NCBI GenBank assembly: GCA_028704415.1
Contig: JAQWFM010000013.1
Span: forward strand, 1 to 42,015
Length of the DNA: 42,015 nt
Reading direction: 5' to 3'
DNA from: Oscillospiraceae bacterium
GTDB lineage: Bacteria; Bacillota; Clostridia; Saccharofermentanales; Fastidiosipilaceae
Below, in pieces: positions 9,766-18,735 of this stretch; position 1 is the first letter of the stretch, and the number at the start of each line of letters is the position of its first letter. The position numbers and the translations under genes are program-made. The notes under the pieces are model-generated. The model was not told the DNA's origin and ran no database searches. It worked only from the letters and a program-made list of their open reading frames with translations.

Positions 9766-11055
9766 TCAGCATCCGTATTCACTTAAATCATCAAACAATC
9801 CGCTGAAATCCAGCGTCGCAAAGTAATCTCGGGGCGTCTCATTGCGGCGGATGCGCCGGACGCTGCCTTCTGGCTGCAGCAGCAATTCCTGATGCCGCAG
9901 TTTACCATTGTAATTGTAGCCCATAGAAAAGCCGTGAGCCCCGGTATCATGAATAAACAGTAAATCCCCGGGCTCTATCTGCGGCAAGCGCCGGTCCACC
10001 GCAAATTTATCATTATTCTCACAAAGACCTCCGGTCACATCATACCTGTGGTCCGCGGGCCAGGTTTCTTTGCCAACCACGGTAATATGATGATATGCCC
10101 CATACATTGCCGGCCGCATCAAATCTGCCGCGCAGGCATCTACCCCCACATATTGCTTATACGTATCTTTTATGTGCTGGACCCGGGTCAGGAGTCCGCC
10201 ATAAGGCCCCATGATATAACGCCCCAGTTCGGTATAAATGCTCAACGTTCCGAGGCCGGCGGGCACTAAAACACTTTCATAGGCCGCTCTGACCGCCGCG
10301 CCAATCGCTTCAATATCACAGGCCGCTTGCTCCGGCTTATAAGGGATGCCAATACCTCCGGACAAATTGACAAAAGACAGCTCAATCCCCAATTCCTGCT
10401 TAATTTCGACCGCTAATTCAAACAGGAGACGGGCCAGCTTGGGATAGTAGGCGTTGGAGGTAGAATTGCTGACCAAAAATGCATGGATACCAAAGCGGCG
10501 GACCCCCAGCCGGCGCATGGCCGCGTAAGCCTGTTTGATCTGCTCCCGCGTCATGCCATATTTAGCATCGCCCGGATTATCCATAATGCCGTTGGCTACC
10601 TCAAAAACACCGCCGGGATTAAAGCGGCAGCTCATTTTTTCCGGCAAGGTCTGACCGCCATTCAAACGCAGCACCTCATCCAGATGACTGATATCATCCA
10701 GATTAATGGTGGCTTTTAACTTTAGGGCTAATTTAAAATCCTCATCCGGCGTATCATTGGAAGAAAACATAATCTCTTCTTGCTTAAAACCGCAACGATC
10801 GCTCATGATCAGTTCTGTCAGGGAGGAGCAGTCCGTCCCCGCCTTTTCCTGCCGCAAAAGCTGCAGTAAGTAAGGGTTAGGAGTTGCCTTGACCGCAAAA
10901 AATTCTTTATAACCGGGGTTCCAGGAAAAGGCCTGCCGGAGCCTTCGGATATTATGGATAAAACCGGCCTCATCATAGATATGGCAGGGGGTGCCATACG
11001 TTGCGGCAATCTCACGCAGCTTTTCCGGGGATGCAAAGGGTTTTTTCATGTTCAT
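9766..11055 (-). CDS. lysA: Diaminopimelate decarboxylase-type PLP enzyme
   Basis: Fold-type III PLP decarboxylase of 429 residues. The family reaction is meso-diaminopimelate to lysine. The PLP lysine is in FFAVKATPNP (about K56). The glycine-rich phosphate-binding stretch is VNLSGGIGIPY. The catalytic cysteine is in GLCENNDKFAVDRRLP, followed by a C-terminal PGDLLFIHDTGAHGFSMGYNYNG. It belongs to a recognisable sub-branch with GIHAFLVSNS in place of the usual GxHxHIGS motif and ADLMRPAMYGAYHHI around the substrate loop. It sits between a sugar aminotransferase and a glycosyltransferase, so a role in making an amino-acid or amine decoration of the glycan is conceivable. Ordinary lysine synthesis is the default reading. 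The start at 11055 has a GGAAGG site; an ATG two codons later is also possible. Confidence 0.85.
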   Translation of the reverse strand: MNMKKPFASPEKLREIAATYGTPCHIYDEAGFIHNIRRLRQAFSWNPGYKEFFAVKATPNPYLLQLLRQEKAGTDCSSLTELIMSDRCGFKQEEIMFSSNDTPDEDFKLALKLKATINLDDISHLDEVLRLNGGQTLPEKMSCRFNPGGVFEVANGIMDNPGDAKYGMTREQIKQAYAAMRRLGVRRFGIHAFLVSNSTSNAYYPKLARLLFELAVEIKQELGIELSFVNLSGGIGIPYKPEQAACDIEAIGAAVRAAYESVLVPAGLGTLSIYTELGRYIMGPYGGLLTRVQHIKDTYKQYVGVDACAADLMRPAMYGAYHHITVVGKETWPADHRYDVTGGLCENNDKFAVDRRLPQIEPGDLLFIHDTGAHGFSMGYNYNGKLRHQELLLQPEGSVRRIRRNETPRDYFATLDFSGLFDDLSEYGC

Positions 11056-11070
11056 AAGCCTAAGGCCTTC

Positions 11071-12270
11071 CTATTTTTTCAGCAGCGGATGCAAGGTCTC
11101 AATAATCCGCGTAACGTCATCATCGTCCAGACAGGTATGCAGTGGTAAAGTCAGCTCTTCGCTATACAGTTTATAGGCTTCCGGAAAATCAGCTATATTG
11201 AAGCCCAGATTGCGGTATGCAGTCATCATGGGCAGGGGTTTGTAGTGCACATTACAGGCAATGCCCTCTTCCCCCAGTTGATTAATAATCTGATTGCGGC
11301 GATTAATCCCCCGGCCTAAGACTCTAAGCAAATACAGATGGGCTGATGAATAGCTGGTTTCACTTTCATGTTCCAGCCAGCCAACCTGACAATCTGCCAG
11401 ACCCTCATTATAGCGGTTCAGGATCTGGTGTCGGCGTTTCAGGATATCTTTATACCGTTTCAGCTGAGAACTGCCCAAAGCAGCACACAGATCGGTCATG
11501 TTGCATTTATAGGCAGGATAGATAATGTCATACTCCCAGGCTCCGGCCCGATTTTTGTGCATCGCATCCTTGTTTTGGCCGTGCAGGGATAAGAGCATGT
11601 ATTCATTGTAAATGACCTCATCCTCAAAGCCATCAATGGGCAGCCAGGTTACCGCTCCGCCTTCTGCTGTGGTCAGATTTTTAACAGCGTGAAAGGAAAA
11701 GCAGGTAAAATCCGCCGCCTGGCCGCTACGCCAGCCATCCCGTTCCGCCCCCAGGGAATGGGCCGCATCCGCCACAATGGCCACCCGGCCAAGCGCAGCC
11801 TGCAAATCGTTGGCGGGTCTGAACAGCTGCCGCTGTTGCTGCAGGATATCGCGCAGTCGTTTATAATCAGCCATCATGCCGCCTATATCAACCGGTATGA
11901 CTGCCTTGGTCTTTGAATTCAGCTTAGCTGCGACCTGCTCATAGTCAAGTTCAAAGCTGTCCGGCGCGGTATCGACCAAAACAATGGTAGCGCCCACATG
12001 ATGGATGACCGAGGCTGAGGCGGTGTAGGTATAAGCCGATGTGATCACTTCATCCCCGGGTCTGATCCCCAGCAAACGCAAAGTCAGCTCCAATGCGGCT
12101 GTGGCAGAGTTGAGGCAGGCGGTTTTCAGGGTCCCGCAAAAAGAAGAAAGCTCCCGCTCAAAAGCCTTGGTCCTGGGGCCGGTCGTAATCCAGCCTGACC
12201 GCAGCGCCTCAGTAACCGCCTGAATGTCCTCTTCCCGGATATCCGGGGGAGAAAAAGGTATTTTTTTCAT
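11071..12270 (-). CDS. DegT/DnrJ/EryC1/StrS-family sugar aminotransferase
   Basis: PLP-dependent aminotransferase of 399 residues that typically converts a 4-keto-6-deoxy nucleotide sugar to a 4-amino sugar. The Schiff-base lysine is K197 in FSFHAVKNLTTAEGG. The PLP ring contacts are visible in VADAAHSLGAE, and the N-terminal GDEVITSAYTYTASAS segment is diagnostic. It overlaps the upstream 4,6-dehydratase gene by four bases, so the two are coupled. This pair matches the PglF-PglE logic that makes UDP-4-amino-4,6-dideoxy-N-acetylhexosamine. The acetyltransferase (PglD type) that would finish a bacillosamine-like sugar is not in the window. Confidence 0.92.
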   Translation of the reverse strand: MKKIPFSPPDIREEDIQAVTEALRSGWITTGPRTKAFERELSSFCGTLKTACLNSATAALELTLRLLGIRPGDEVITSAYTYTASASVIHHVGATIVLVDTAPDSFELDYEQVAAKLNSKTKAVIPVDIGGMMADYKRLRDILQQQRQLFRPANDLQAALGRVAIVADAAHSLGAERDGWRSGQAADFTCFSFHAVKNLTTAEGGAVTWLPIDGFEDEVIYNEYMLLSLHGQNKDAMHKNRAGAWEYDIIYPAYKCNMTDLCAALGSSQLKRYKDILKRRHQILNRYNEGLADCQVGWLEHESETSYSSAHLYLLRVLGRGINRRNQIINQLGEEGIACNVHYKPLPMMTAYRNLGFNIADFPEAYKLYSEELTLPLHTCLDDDDVTRIIETLHPLLKK

Positions 12271-14234
12271 ACGTCTCCTTCTTTCGCTAACTGTTCGCGT
12301 ACCGCTTCACCTTTAGCTTCTGCCTCTTCCCTGGTCAGTTCAAAGGCTTTATCCGGATCCTGTTCACAGTCATGTAAGGTTATCTCCGGTTTATAAGTCG
12401 GGAGCACCTCTGATACCCGTCGCTTGACCTCTGCGGGGGTCGCGTTAATAACCGGTTTCAGCTGTTCCAGTTTAGTCTGGATCTCCTCCAGACTACATTT
12501 AGTGGAGGCACAGACCATAATATTCTGATTATCCGTACTTAGGGTTTCCTCTTCTGCCATCTGCAGTTCTTCGTACAATTTCTCCCCCGGCCGCAAGCCG
12601 GTAAAAACAATGTCGATATCTTTGTAGGGTTCATAGCCGGATAATCTGATCAGGTTTTCCGCCAGATCCAGGATTCTTACCGGCTCCCCCATATTTAAAA
12701 TATAAATCTCTCCGCCGCGGGCCATGGCCGCGGCCTGAATAACCAGACGGCTGGCTTCAGGTATGGTCATAAAAAAGCGCACGATATCCGGATGGGTGAC
12801 GGTTATCGGGCCGCCCTGCTCAATCTGGCGCTTAAAGGTCGGAATAACACTGCCGGAAGACCCCAGCACGTTGCCAAAGCGAACCACCGCGAAGCGGGTG
12901 GATGAAACCTGACTGTAACTTTGCACGACCATCTCAGCCAGACGTTTGCTGGCTCCCATAAGGCTTGTCGGATTAACTGCCTTATCGGTGGAAATCATCA
13001 CAAAACGCCCCACCTTATATTTGTCCGCCGCCTGGACCACATTCAGTGTGCCAAAGATATTATTTTTGATAGCCTCTCCCGGACTGTCTTCCATCAAAGG
13101 GACATGCTTGTGCGCCGCTGCGTGAAAGACCAGATCAGGACGATAATGGTCAAAGATTTCATCCAGCCGCGCGCGATCCCGGATTGAGGCGATTTCTATC
13201 AGCACATCCAGATCAGGGGCGATATCTTTAAGTTCATTTTTCAGATTAAAAGCATTATTTTCAAAAATATCCAGGATAATTAAATGCCGCGGCTTAAACA
13301 CCTGCAGTTGGCGGCATAGTTCCGATCCGATGGAGCCCCCGCCGCCGGTAACCAAAACCGTATGGTCCTTAACATACTGGCCAATCAGAGCTGTATCCAG
13401 GTGGATCTCTTTGCGTTCCAGCAAATCGTCCACTTCAACTTCCCGCAGCATCAGCTTGGTGTCGCCGGTCTGCAGCATATCATTGAGATCCTGAGCCGTC
13501 TTGAGCATACAGCCGGTAGCAATCGCCTTGTCCAGCATATCCCGCCTTGTAGCCGAGTCAAGGGTAGTGATGGCCAGAATAATCGTGTCTACCCGGTACT
13601 CCTTAACCGCCCGCTGAATCACGTCCCGCCCGCCGATGACCGGTAAGCCGTGAATCCTTTTACCCATTTTATTAGGGTCGTCATCCACCACTACCACAGG
13701 TCTGCCCAGCGGCAGGGTTTTATCCTGCAGTTTAGAAATAACCAGCGAGCCCATGGTCCCGGCTCCGACAATCATGATCCGATGGTCCCGCTCCCCTTTC
13801 AGCCGGTATTTCCGCTTCGTCTCTTGCTTACGCAGGAGATGATAAAACATTCTGACTGCTCCGGACACCAGCAGCATAACCACCCAGGCAAAGAAGTACA
13901 TGCTGTAGCGCATCCGGTTATTGATGAGGATTGAAAAGAACAGATCCACGACCGTCGCGGCCAGGGTGGTGACGGCAATTTGCAGGACTTCATGCGAGCC
14001 GCTGTACTCCCACAGGCTGCTGTAAAACCCCCCCAGTGAATAGATGAATAAATTGACCAGCGCTAAAAGCAAAATGGTTTCCAGTTTTAACGGGTCCAGA
14101 AACACACCATTTTGCTGGGGTTTGGCATCAAATGTATTAATCACAAACAGGTAGCTGAAAATTACGCCAAAAAAATCTGCCAGCAACAGGGTGATCTGGC
14201 TGATCCTTGTATTTAAGTTATTTGGCTTTTGCAT
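12267..14234 (-). CDS. Membrane-bound nucleotide-sugar 4,6-dehydratase (PglF/CapD/WbpM type)
   Basis: Large SDR enzyme of 655 residues, family substrate UDP-GlcNAc, giving UDP-4-keto-6-deoxy-N-acetylhexosamine. Four membrane segments lie at about 13-34, 52-72, 84-104 and 111-130, followed by a Rossmann-like domain (IMIVGAGTMGSL, near 155). The catalytic SDR domain begins with TGGGGSIGSEL near 295. The active-site region reads STDKAVNPTSLMGASKR, with methionine in place of the SDR tyrosine, as is normal for the membrane-bound subgroup. The charged C-terminal tail is about 70 residues. A GGGAGG site precedes the ATG. An extended -10 element upstream (14331-14339) may make it the head of a sub-operon with the aminotransferase, LysA-type and GT4 genes. 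Confidence 0.93.
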   Translation of the reverse strand: MQKPNNLNTRISQITLLLADFFGVIFSYLFVINTFDAKPQQNGVFLDPLKLETILLLALVNLFIYSLGGFYSSLWEYSGSHEVLQIAVTTLAATVVDLFFSILINNRMRYSMYFFAWVVMLLVSGAVRMFYHLLRKQETKRKYRLKGERDHRIMIVGAGTMGSLVISKLQDKTLPLGRPVVVVDDDPNKMGKRIHGLPVIGGRDVIQRAVKEYRVDTIILAITTLDSATRRDMLDKAIATGCMLKTAQDLNDMLQTGDTKLMLREVEVDDLLERKEIHLDTALIGQYVKDHTVLVTGGGGSIGSELCRQLQVFKPRHLIILDIFENNAFNLKNELKDIAPDLDVLIEIASIRDRARLDEIFDHYRPDLVFHAAAHKHVPLMEDSPGEAIKNNIFGTLNVVQAADKYKVGRFVMISTDKAVNPTSLMGASKRLAEMVVQSYSQVSSTRFAVVRFGNVLGSSGSVIPTFKRQIEQGGPITVTHPDIVRFFMTIPEASRLVIQAAAMARGGEIYILNMGEPVRILDLAENLIRLSGYEPYKDIDIVFTGLRPGEKLYEELQMAEEETLSTDNQNIMVCASTKCSLEEIQTKLEQLKPVINATPAEVKRRVSEVLPTYKPEITLHDCEQDPDKAFELTREEAEAKGEAVREQLAKEGDV

Positions 14235-14300
14235 GATAGAGTCCTCCCGAAAAACTGCGGAAGCAATCCTTGCGGCGAAGCAGTAAACCGGTTAGGTAGT

Positions 14301-14342
14301 CTGTCACCGACAGTTTTTCAACTGTTTGATATTATATCAAAC
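14301..14342 (-). promoter_or_regulatory. Candidate extended -10 promoter in a perfect dyad, upstream of the 4,6-dehydratase gene
   Basis: A perfect nine-base inverted repeat (GTTTGATAT, one base, ATATCAAAC; 14324-14342) covers the stop codon of the Wzy-like gene. On the minus strand it contains TGATATAAT (14331-14339), an exact extended -10. No clear -35 is seen. Two more short inverted repeats follow: ACAGTT/AACTGT (14310-14325) and CTGTC/GACAG (14301-14313). The TGATATAAT-in-dyad arrangement matches the one before the ABC-F gene. An internal promoter for the downstream four genes is inference. Confidence 0.45.
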
Positions 14343-15830
14343 TCCACTTGCTTTTGGGTTCTGACGGTCCGCCCGCTTTGACTTTTTGAACCGGGCTGAC
14401 AGCCGGGGCAGAGCGGTCGTTTCATAGATCAAAAACGCAATAAACGGCATCATCTGCCGGCTGTCCATGGCGACCGCGGCTAACGCCCCGATGAGGAAGG
14501 CCGGGATCAGCGAGAGCAGCGGTAAGTTTTTATAGCACCAGCCCTTCAGATAAACATAGCCATAGAAGCTGAGGTAGCAAAGCAGAGCCAGTACGCCCCC
14601 GTTATGCAGTACCTGAACCACCTGACTGTCGCCTAAAAATTCCTGTTTAATGGAAAGCGGACCCACCCCAATCAGCCAGTGATTTTTAATCACTTCCACC
14701 GCACTGGCGGTTATACCGCGGTTGCTGTTAACGGCCGCTTCCATATTTTGCGTGCTTTGGTTAAGCTTGACGGAACCATAGCGCGAAGTTAAGGAATTAA
14801 GGGGCTGCAGCAACAGGCCATAGTAATAGTCTCTGGCATTGTGAGAAAAGGCAGGAATGGTAAAATAGGTAATCACGTAGACGGCTGCCGCCAGTCCCAG
14901 GATTACGGCCCAGCGCTGATACATTGCTTTGCGCTGCGCGGGGAAAAAAGCCAGTAAAATAACCCAGTAGATGATGAAGACCGGCAGCCCTAAGATAACA
15001 ATTTTGGTGTAGGCGATAATGGCCAGATGTAACAGCAGCGCGCTGGCCACTAAAATCAACCCGGTTTGCTGCCGGGCTTTTTGTGCAGCAGTTACGTCAG
15101 GCCGGTCGCCCAGACCTGATTTTTCCCATAACCCGGGCTGGCGGCCAAGCCAGACTGATAATAAAAAGGCCAGCATCATCAGCGCGGTTAAACCCAGCAG
15201 CGTAGGCGAATAAAAGGTGCCAAAAATACGGTCAAAGTAGCCAAGCTTAGCCACCTCATTCAGGGGTTTATAACGCCCGTCAGAGGCATAGAGCGCATAT
15301 GTCAGGTTATAGGCCTGCTGATAAAAAGCGCGCTGCAGCACCGCAAAAATCAGATTTACGGCGACGGTTATCAGGATGCTCAGCGTCAGTACCTTATACA
15401 CTGAGCGCCGGCTCATTCGTTTGAAGAGATAAAAAAACAGCAGCGGCAGCAGCAATACCTGCAAATAGCCGGCCATCGCTACCACAAAGGCACTGCCCTC
15501 CTGCCGGTTATTCACGGCATATCCCAGCCCATATAGTAAAAAGGCCAGGCCCATACTGATCCCAAACCAACGGTCTGCCGTATGAGCAAACAGCTTAAGC
15601 TCTCCGTGCTTAACCGCCAGCAAACAGTCCGCCAGGAGAATGATCGTTAGTATATACAGGGGGCTCAGGCGACGGCTGCCCACGATTAACGCAGGCGCCA
15701 TGATGGCAAAGCTTGTGGCCAGCACCACCGCAGGCCAATACTGCCGTCTGGCTAAAAAATATATCAGGACAGCCGCCCAAAGCAGCAGGATCAGATCATT
15801 GGGCAGCATTTGTTGTACTTGTATCAGCAA
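14337..15830 (-). CDS. Wzy-type O-antigen/capsule polymerase or ligase
   Basis: Integral membrane protein of 497 residues with about ten to twelve hydrophobic segments spread over its length. A large extracytoplasmic loop around residues 320-390 is typical of the O-antigen polymerase/ligase superfamily. In that loop the stretch NSNRGITASAVEVIKNHWLIGVG has the family hallmark of a residue group before a short helix and G-x-G. The expected role is joining lipid-linked repeat units outside the membrane. The start is a TTG at 15830 supported by AGAGG seven bases upstream; the ATG at 15809 would shorten the first helix. It lies between a GT4 and the 4,6-dehydratase gene. Polymerase versus ligase cannot be decided from sequence alone. 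Confidence 0.8.
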   Translation of the reverse strand: MLIQVQQMLPNDLILLLWAAVLIYFLARRQYWPAVVLATSFAIMAPALIVGSRRLSPLYILTIILLADCLLAVKHGELKLFAHTADRWFGISMGLAFLLYGLGYAVNNRQEGSAFVVAMAGYLQVLLLPLLFFYLFKRMSRRSVYKVLTLSILITVAVNLIFAVLQRAFYQQAYNLTYALYASDGRYKPLNEVAKLGYFDRIFGTFYSPTLLGLTALMMLAFLLSVWLGRQPGLWEKSGLGDRPDVTAAQKARQQTGLILVASALLLHLAIIAYTKIVILGLPVFIIYWVILLAFFPAQRKAMYQRWAVILGLAAAVYVITYFTIPAFSHNARDYYYGLLLQPLNSLTSRYGSVKLNQSTQNMEAAVNSNRGITASAVEVIKNHWLIGVGPLSIKQEFLGDSQVVQVLHNGGVLALLCYLSFYGYVYLKGWCYKNLPLLSLIPAFLIGALAAVAMDSRQMMPFIAFLIYETTALPRLSARFKKSKRADRQNPKASGV

Positions 15831-15869
15831 AATTCATCCTCTCTTTCATGTATAAACAAACCTGCTTTA

Positions 15870-17240
15870 TTATAATGACTCATCCTCACTTGTAAAGAGC
15901 GGTACATTGTGCGGCCTGATCCTGCCAGCCAGGATCCCGGCTAATTCCGGGTAGTATTGGTCGGTGGAAGCAAAATTCTGCCAGCGGCGACGGGCCAGCT
16001 GGCGGTCTTGCCGGCGCTGGGTTAAGCTGCGCCCGGCATAGGCAATCAGATCCTGAGCAATCCGGGCGGCTGTCACATCAGCCGGCCAGAGCCAGCCGCC
16101 CTGGCCGGCGCGGACAAGCTCAGGGGTACCGCCAACGCTGGTAGCAAAAGCTGGAATAGCGCAGGCCAGGGCCTCCATAATAGACACCGGGACCCCTTCG
16201 CGCTCACTGACATTAATAAACAGATCCGGTTTTTGCGCCAGGTAATACTTCAGCAGCACGTCGTGCCGGATGGCACCCGGAAAAGCTGTCTGTATCTGCG
16301 GGCTAAGGCTGGTTGCCGCTGCCCTTAAGCTGTCCAAAAGCGGCCCCGCGCCTAAGTGCACCCAGGTCAGGCGCAGGCTGGACTGCTGTTGCAGCAAGAC
16401 CAGGGCTGCCAGCAGCAAGTTCAGGCGTTTCTCTGATTCGGCCCGGCTGCAGGTAACAATAGTCAGGTCTGGCTGGAGCTCAGCCGGTTGGGCCAGGACT
16501 GCCAGGGCCGGCGGCAGACTGGCCGCCCGGACAGCTGCCTGAGTCAGGGGATCAGGTATAGCCAGACGGCCCAAATATATATGGCTTAAGTCATACTTAT
16601 CTTTATATTGACTTTTCATATAATCCACCCCGTTTTGCGAGCAGACAAAAATGCCGGCAAAGCGCGCGAGTAAAGCCTGGCGATAGGGCAAATAATTAAG
16701 GCTGTTAGCATATTCATAGACATCATAGCCATGCCCGCGTGAATACAGGTTTATCTTTAGCCGGGGATAACGGGAGCTAAGCACATCGGCCAGCAGCATG
16801 GCAGTCCTGGCCGCCGCGGTGAGCCAATAGCTATAGAGGGTTACACTGGAGGCCGTTGCACTGGCCGCCAGAATAGCTGGCTTAAGATCATGACAGGCCT
16901 GGGCGCAGCGGCCGTCAAAATAAGCCAAAAACAGCCGTTTTTTTAAACTGTTACCTAACCGGCGCCGTTCGGCCTGCTGATCCGGCCGCTGATTAAAAGC
17001 ACTGAAGCCTGCATAGCAGATATCTCTGCCCCGGGCGGCTACGCGCCCGCGGCGGTTTGTCGTTAAAATCTTTACCCGGCCGGGGTAGCGGCCGTGATCT
17101 GGTTCACGGCCCACCGCATTAACCGGGCAGACCAGGATGCGGTCAAACTGCGTGTCAAGATAAGGCAGTTCATCTTCCACAAAGCGATCTTTCCATGAAT
17201 TAGGATAGACCATGGTTAAAATAATCAATAAGCGCTGCAT
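15870..17240 (-). CDS. Glycosyltransferase, GT4 family
   Basis: GT-B fold glycosyltransferase of 456 residues. The N-terminus reads IILTMVYPNSWKDRFVEDEL, a pattern of capsule and exopolysaccharide GT4 enzymes. The C-terminal domain has LTIVTCSRAESEKRLNLLL, WVHLGAGPL and the signature NVSEREGVPVSIMEALA, ending with FATSVGGTPELV. The central region (about 75-125) is unusually rich in R, Q and A. It has no membrane segment. A GGAGGG lies about 12 bases before the ATG, a slightly long spacing. It is 46 bases downstream of the flippase gene. Sugar specificity cannot be read from the sequence. Confidence 0.88.
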   Translation of the reverse strand: MQRLLIILTMVYPNSWKDRFVEDELPYLDTQFDRILVCPVNAVGREPDHGRYPGRVKILTTNRRGRVAARGRDICYAGFSAFNQRPDQQAERRRLGNSLKKRLFLAYFDGRCAQACHDLKPAILAASATASSVTLYSYWLTAAARTAMLLADVLSSRYPRLKINLYSRGHGYDVYEYANSLNYLPYRQALLARFAGIFVCSQNGVDYMKSQYKDKYDLSHIYLGRLAIPDPLTQAAVRAASLPPALAVLAQPAELQPDLTIVTCSRAESEKRLNLLLAALVLLQQQSSLRLTWVHLGAGPLLDSLRAAATSLSPQIQTAFPGAIRHDVLLKYYLAQKPDLFINVSEREGVPVSIMEALACAIPAFATSVGGTPELVRAGQGGWLWPADVTAARIAQDLIAYAGRSLTQRRQDRQLARRRWQNFASTDQYYPELAGILAGRIRPHNVPLFTSEDESL

Positions 17241-17286
17241 ATGGGTCAGCAGCCCTCCCTTCTGCCGGTCAGCGGGCGGCGTTTTA

Positions 17287-18735
17287 TCATCCTGCTCGCC
17301 GACTGCGGCTTTGCAGAATCAATAAAATCTGACGTATTTCAGGTCGCAGCCAAAACAAAGCCAGCGCCATAAAAGGAACAGCCAGCAAGCTTTGTATTTT
17401 AAGAGACGGGAAGGCATAAAACAGCACAGTCGCCAGCAGACTGCCGGCTATCGCCAGCCACATAACAGCCGGATCCAGCTTCAGTCCCACAATCTTTTTA
17501 AGAATCAGATAGCGGCAGATGACCGTAGCCAGGAAGCCCAGGCACAAAGACACATTGGCGGCCTGCAGCCCGAGATAGCGGTACAAGCCCAGCATAGCGA
17601 CAATATTAACCAGCGCCCCTAAAATGGTGGAGTAAAGCAAAGGGGTGTTTCGTTTTTCCGCGCTGAAAATATTTCCAAAAAAATTGGATAAGGCTGACAG
17701 CGCCACGCCTGCCAGCACCCCCGGGATCAGCCGGATCGCAGCTTCGCCGTAAATACTGTCCGCCCCCAGGACCCAGGCGATGAAGCGGCCCGCGGGAATC
17801 ATACAGATGACCGCGACACTCAGGATTTTGAGATAGCGATTTAACGTGAGGCTATAGAACGCCACGCGGTTGTCATCATTACTGACCGCAAAAGCGGTCT
17901 CCTGCCAGGCTAAAGAAAAGACTGTAACAAACAAGGTGACAAACAGACCGACTTTGTTAGCGGCCTCCAGTTGGCTTAAGGCCAATTTCCCGCCCGGCTG
18001 CTGCTGAACATAAAGCTGGTTAAATTTAGTGAGGGCAAAATAAGCCGCCGCGTTAATGGACAAAGGAAAGCAAAAGCGAAGCAGGTTTTTGATATAGCCA
18101 GCGGACAACTCCTGCCGGCGGAAGCGCCGCATTTGTCTGGTCTGGCTTTCATAAATCGTAATTGAAACCAGCGATCCGATCATTGGCGAAATAATCACGG
18201 CCAGCGCGCCCATTTGGAAGACAGTAAGCAGTATAATCTGTGCCAGTCCCATGATTAAAGAAGATATAATTCCGGTAACCGCATAAAGCTTATCTCTGCC
18301 AATACCCCGGCAACTGAATTGATACAGATAGTCCAGCAGGGTCAATAAGCCCATCAGGATCAGATACGGCGTGTAGGTCCAATCGCCGCCGGAGCCACTT
18401 AACACGACAATACTGACAATAAACAAAGGGGATAAAAAGCCGGCCAGAACCAAAGCATTGCTGAACGCTTTATGCTTCCCGTCCGTGTCAGTCTCATCAA
18501 ACATAAACCGCATCACCCCGGCCCAGATTTCTAAGTAAAAAATGGAAACCAGCTGTGGTACCGTGGAGACATAAAGATTGACCGGTCCGTAGGACTCTGT
18601 GTTGATACTCGTAATCTGCAGCCGGGTTAAAATCAGGTTGATGACTTTAGTACTGAGATTGCCTAAAAAGTAAATCACCAGCCGTCGCATCAGGGTCTGA
18701 TCTTTCCCGCTCTTCAGTCTGTTGTTTTCAGTCAT
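17287..18735 (-). CDS. Wzx-type polysaccharide flippase (MOP superfamily)
   Basis: Membrane protein of 482 residues with some 12-14 hydrophobic segments. It begins MTENNRLKSGKDQTLMRRLVIYFLG, a short charged N-terminus followed by the first helix as in the PST/MATE flippases. It should move lipid-linked repeat units to the outer face. The frame stays open for 110 codons further upstream, but that extension lies inside licD and has no Shine-Dalgarno site. The ATG at 18735 has AGGAAG nine bases before it and overlaps the licD stop by eight bases. Its position next to the Wzy-like gene supports a Wzx/Wzy-dependent pathway. Confidence 0.88.
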   Translation of the reverse strand: MTENNRLKSGKDQTLMRRLVIYFLGNLSTKVINLILTRLQITSINTESYGPVNLYVSTVPQLVSIFYLEIWAGVMRFMFDETDTDGKHKAFSNALVLAGFLSPLFIVSIVVLSGSGGDWTYTPYLILMGLLTLLDYLYQFSCRGIGRDKLYAVTGIISSLIMGLAQIILLTVFQMGALAVIISPMIGSLVSITIYESQTRQMRRFRRQELSAGYIKNLLRFCFPLSINAAAYFALTKFNQLYVQQQPGGKLALSQLEAANKVGLFVTLFVTVFSLAWQETAFAVSNDDNRVAFYSLTLNRYLKILSVAVICMIPAGRFIAWVLGADSIYGEAAIRLIPGVLAGVALSALSNFFGNIFSAEKRNTPLLYSTILGALVNIVAMLGLYRYLGLQAANVSLCLGFLATVICRYLILKKIVGLKLDPAVMWLAIAGSLLATVLFYAFPSLKIQSLLAVPFMALALFWLRPEIRQILLILQSRSRRAG

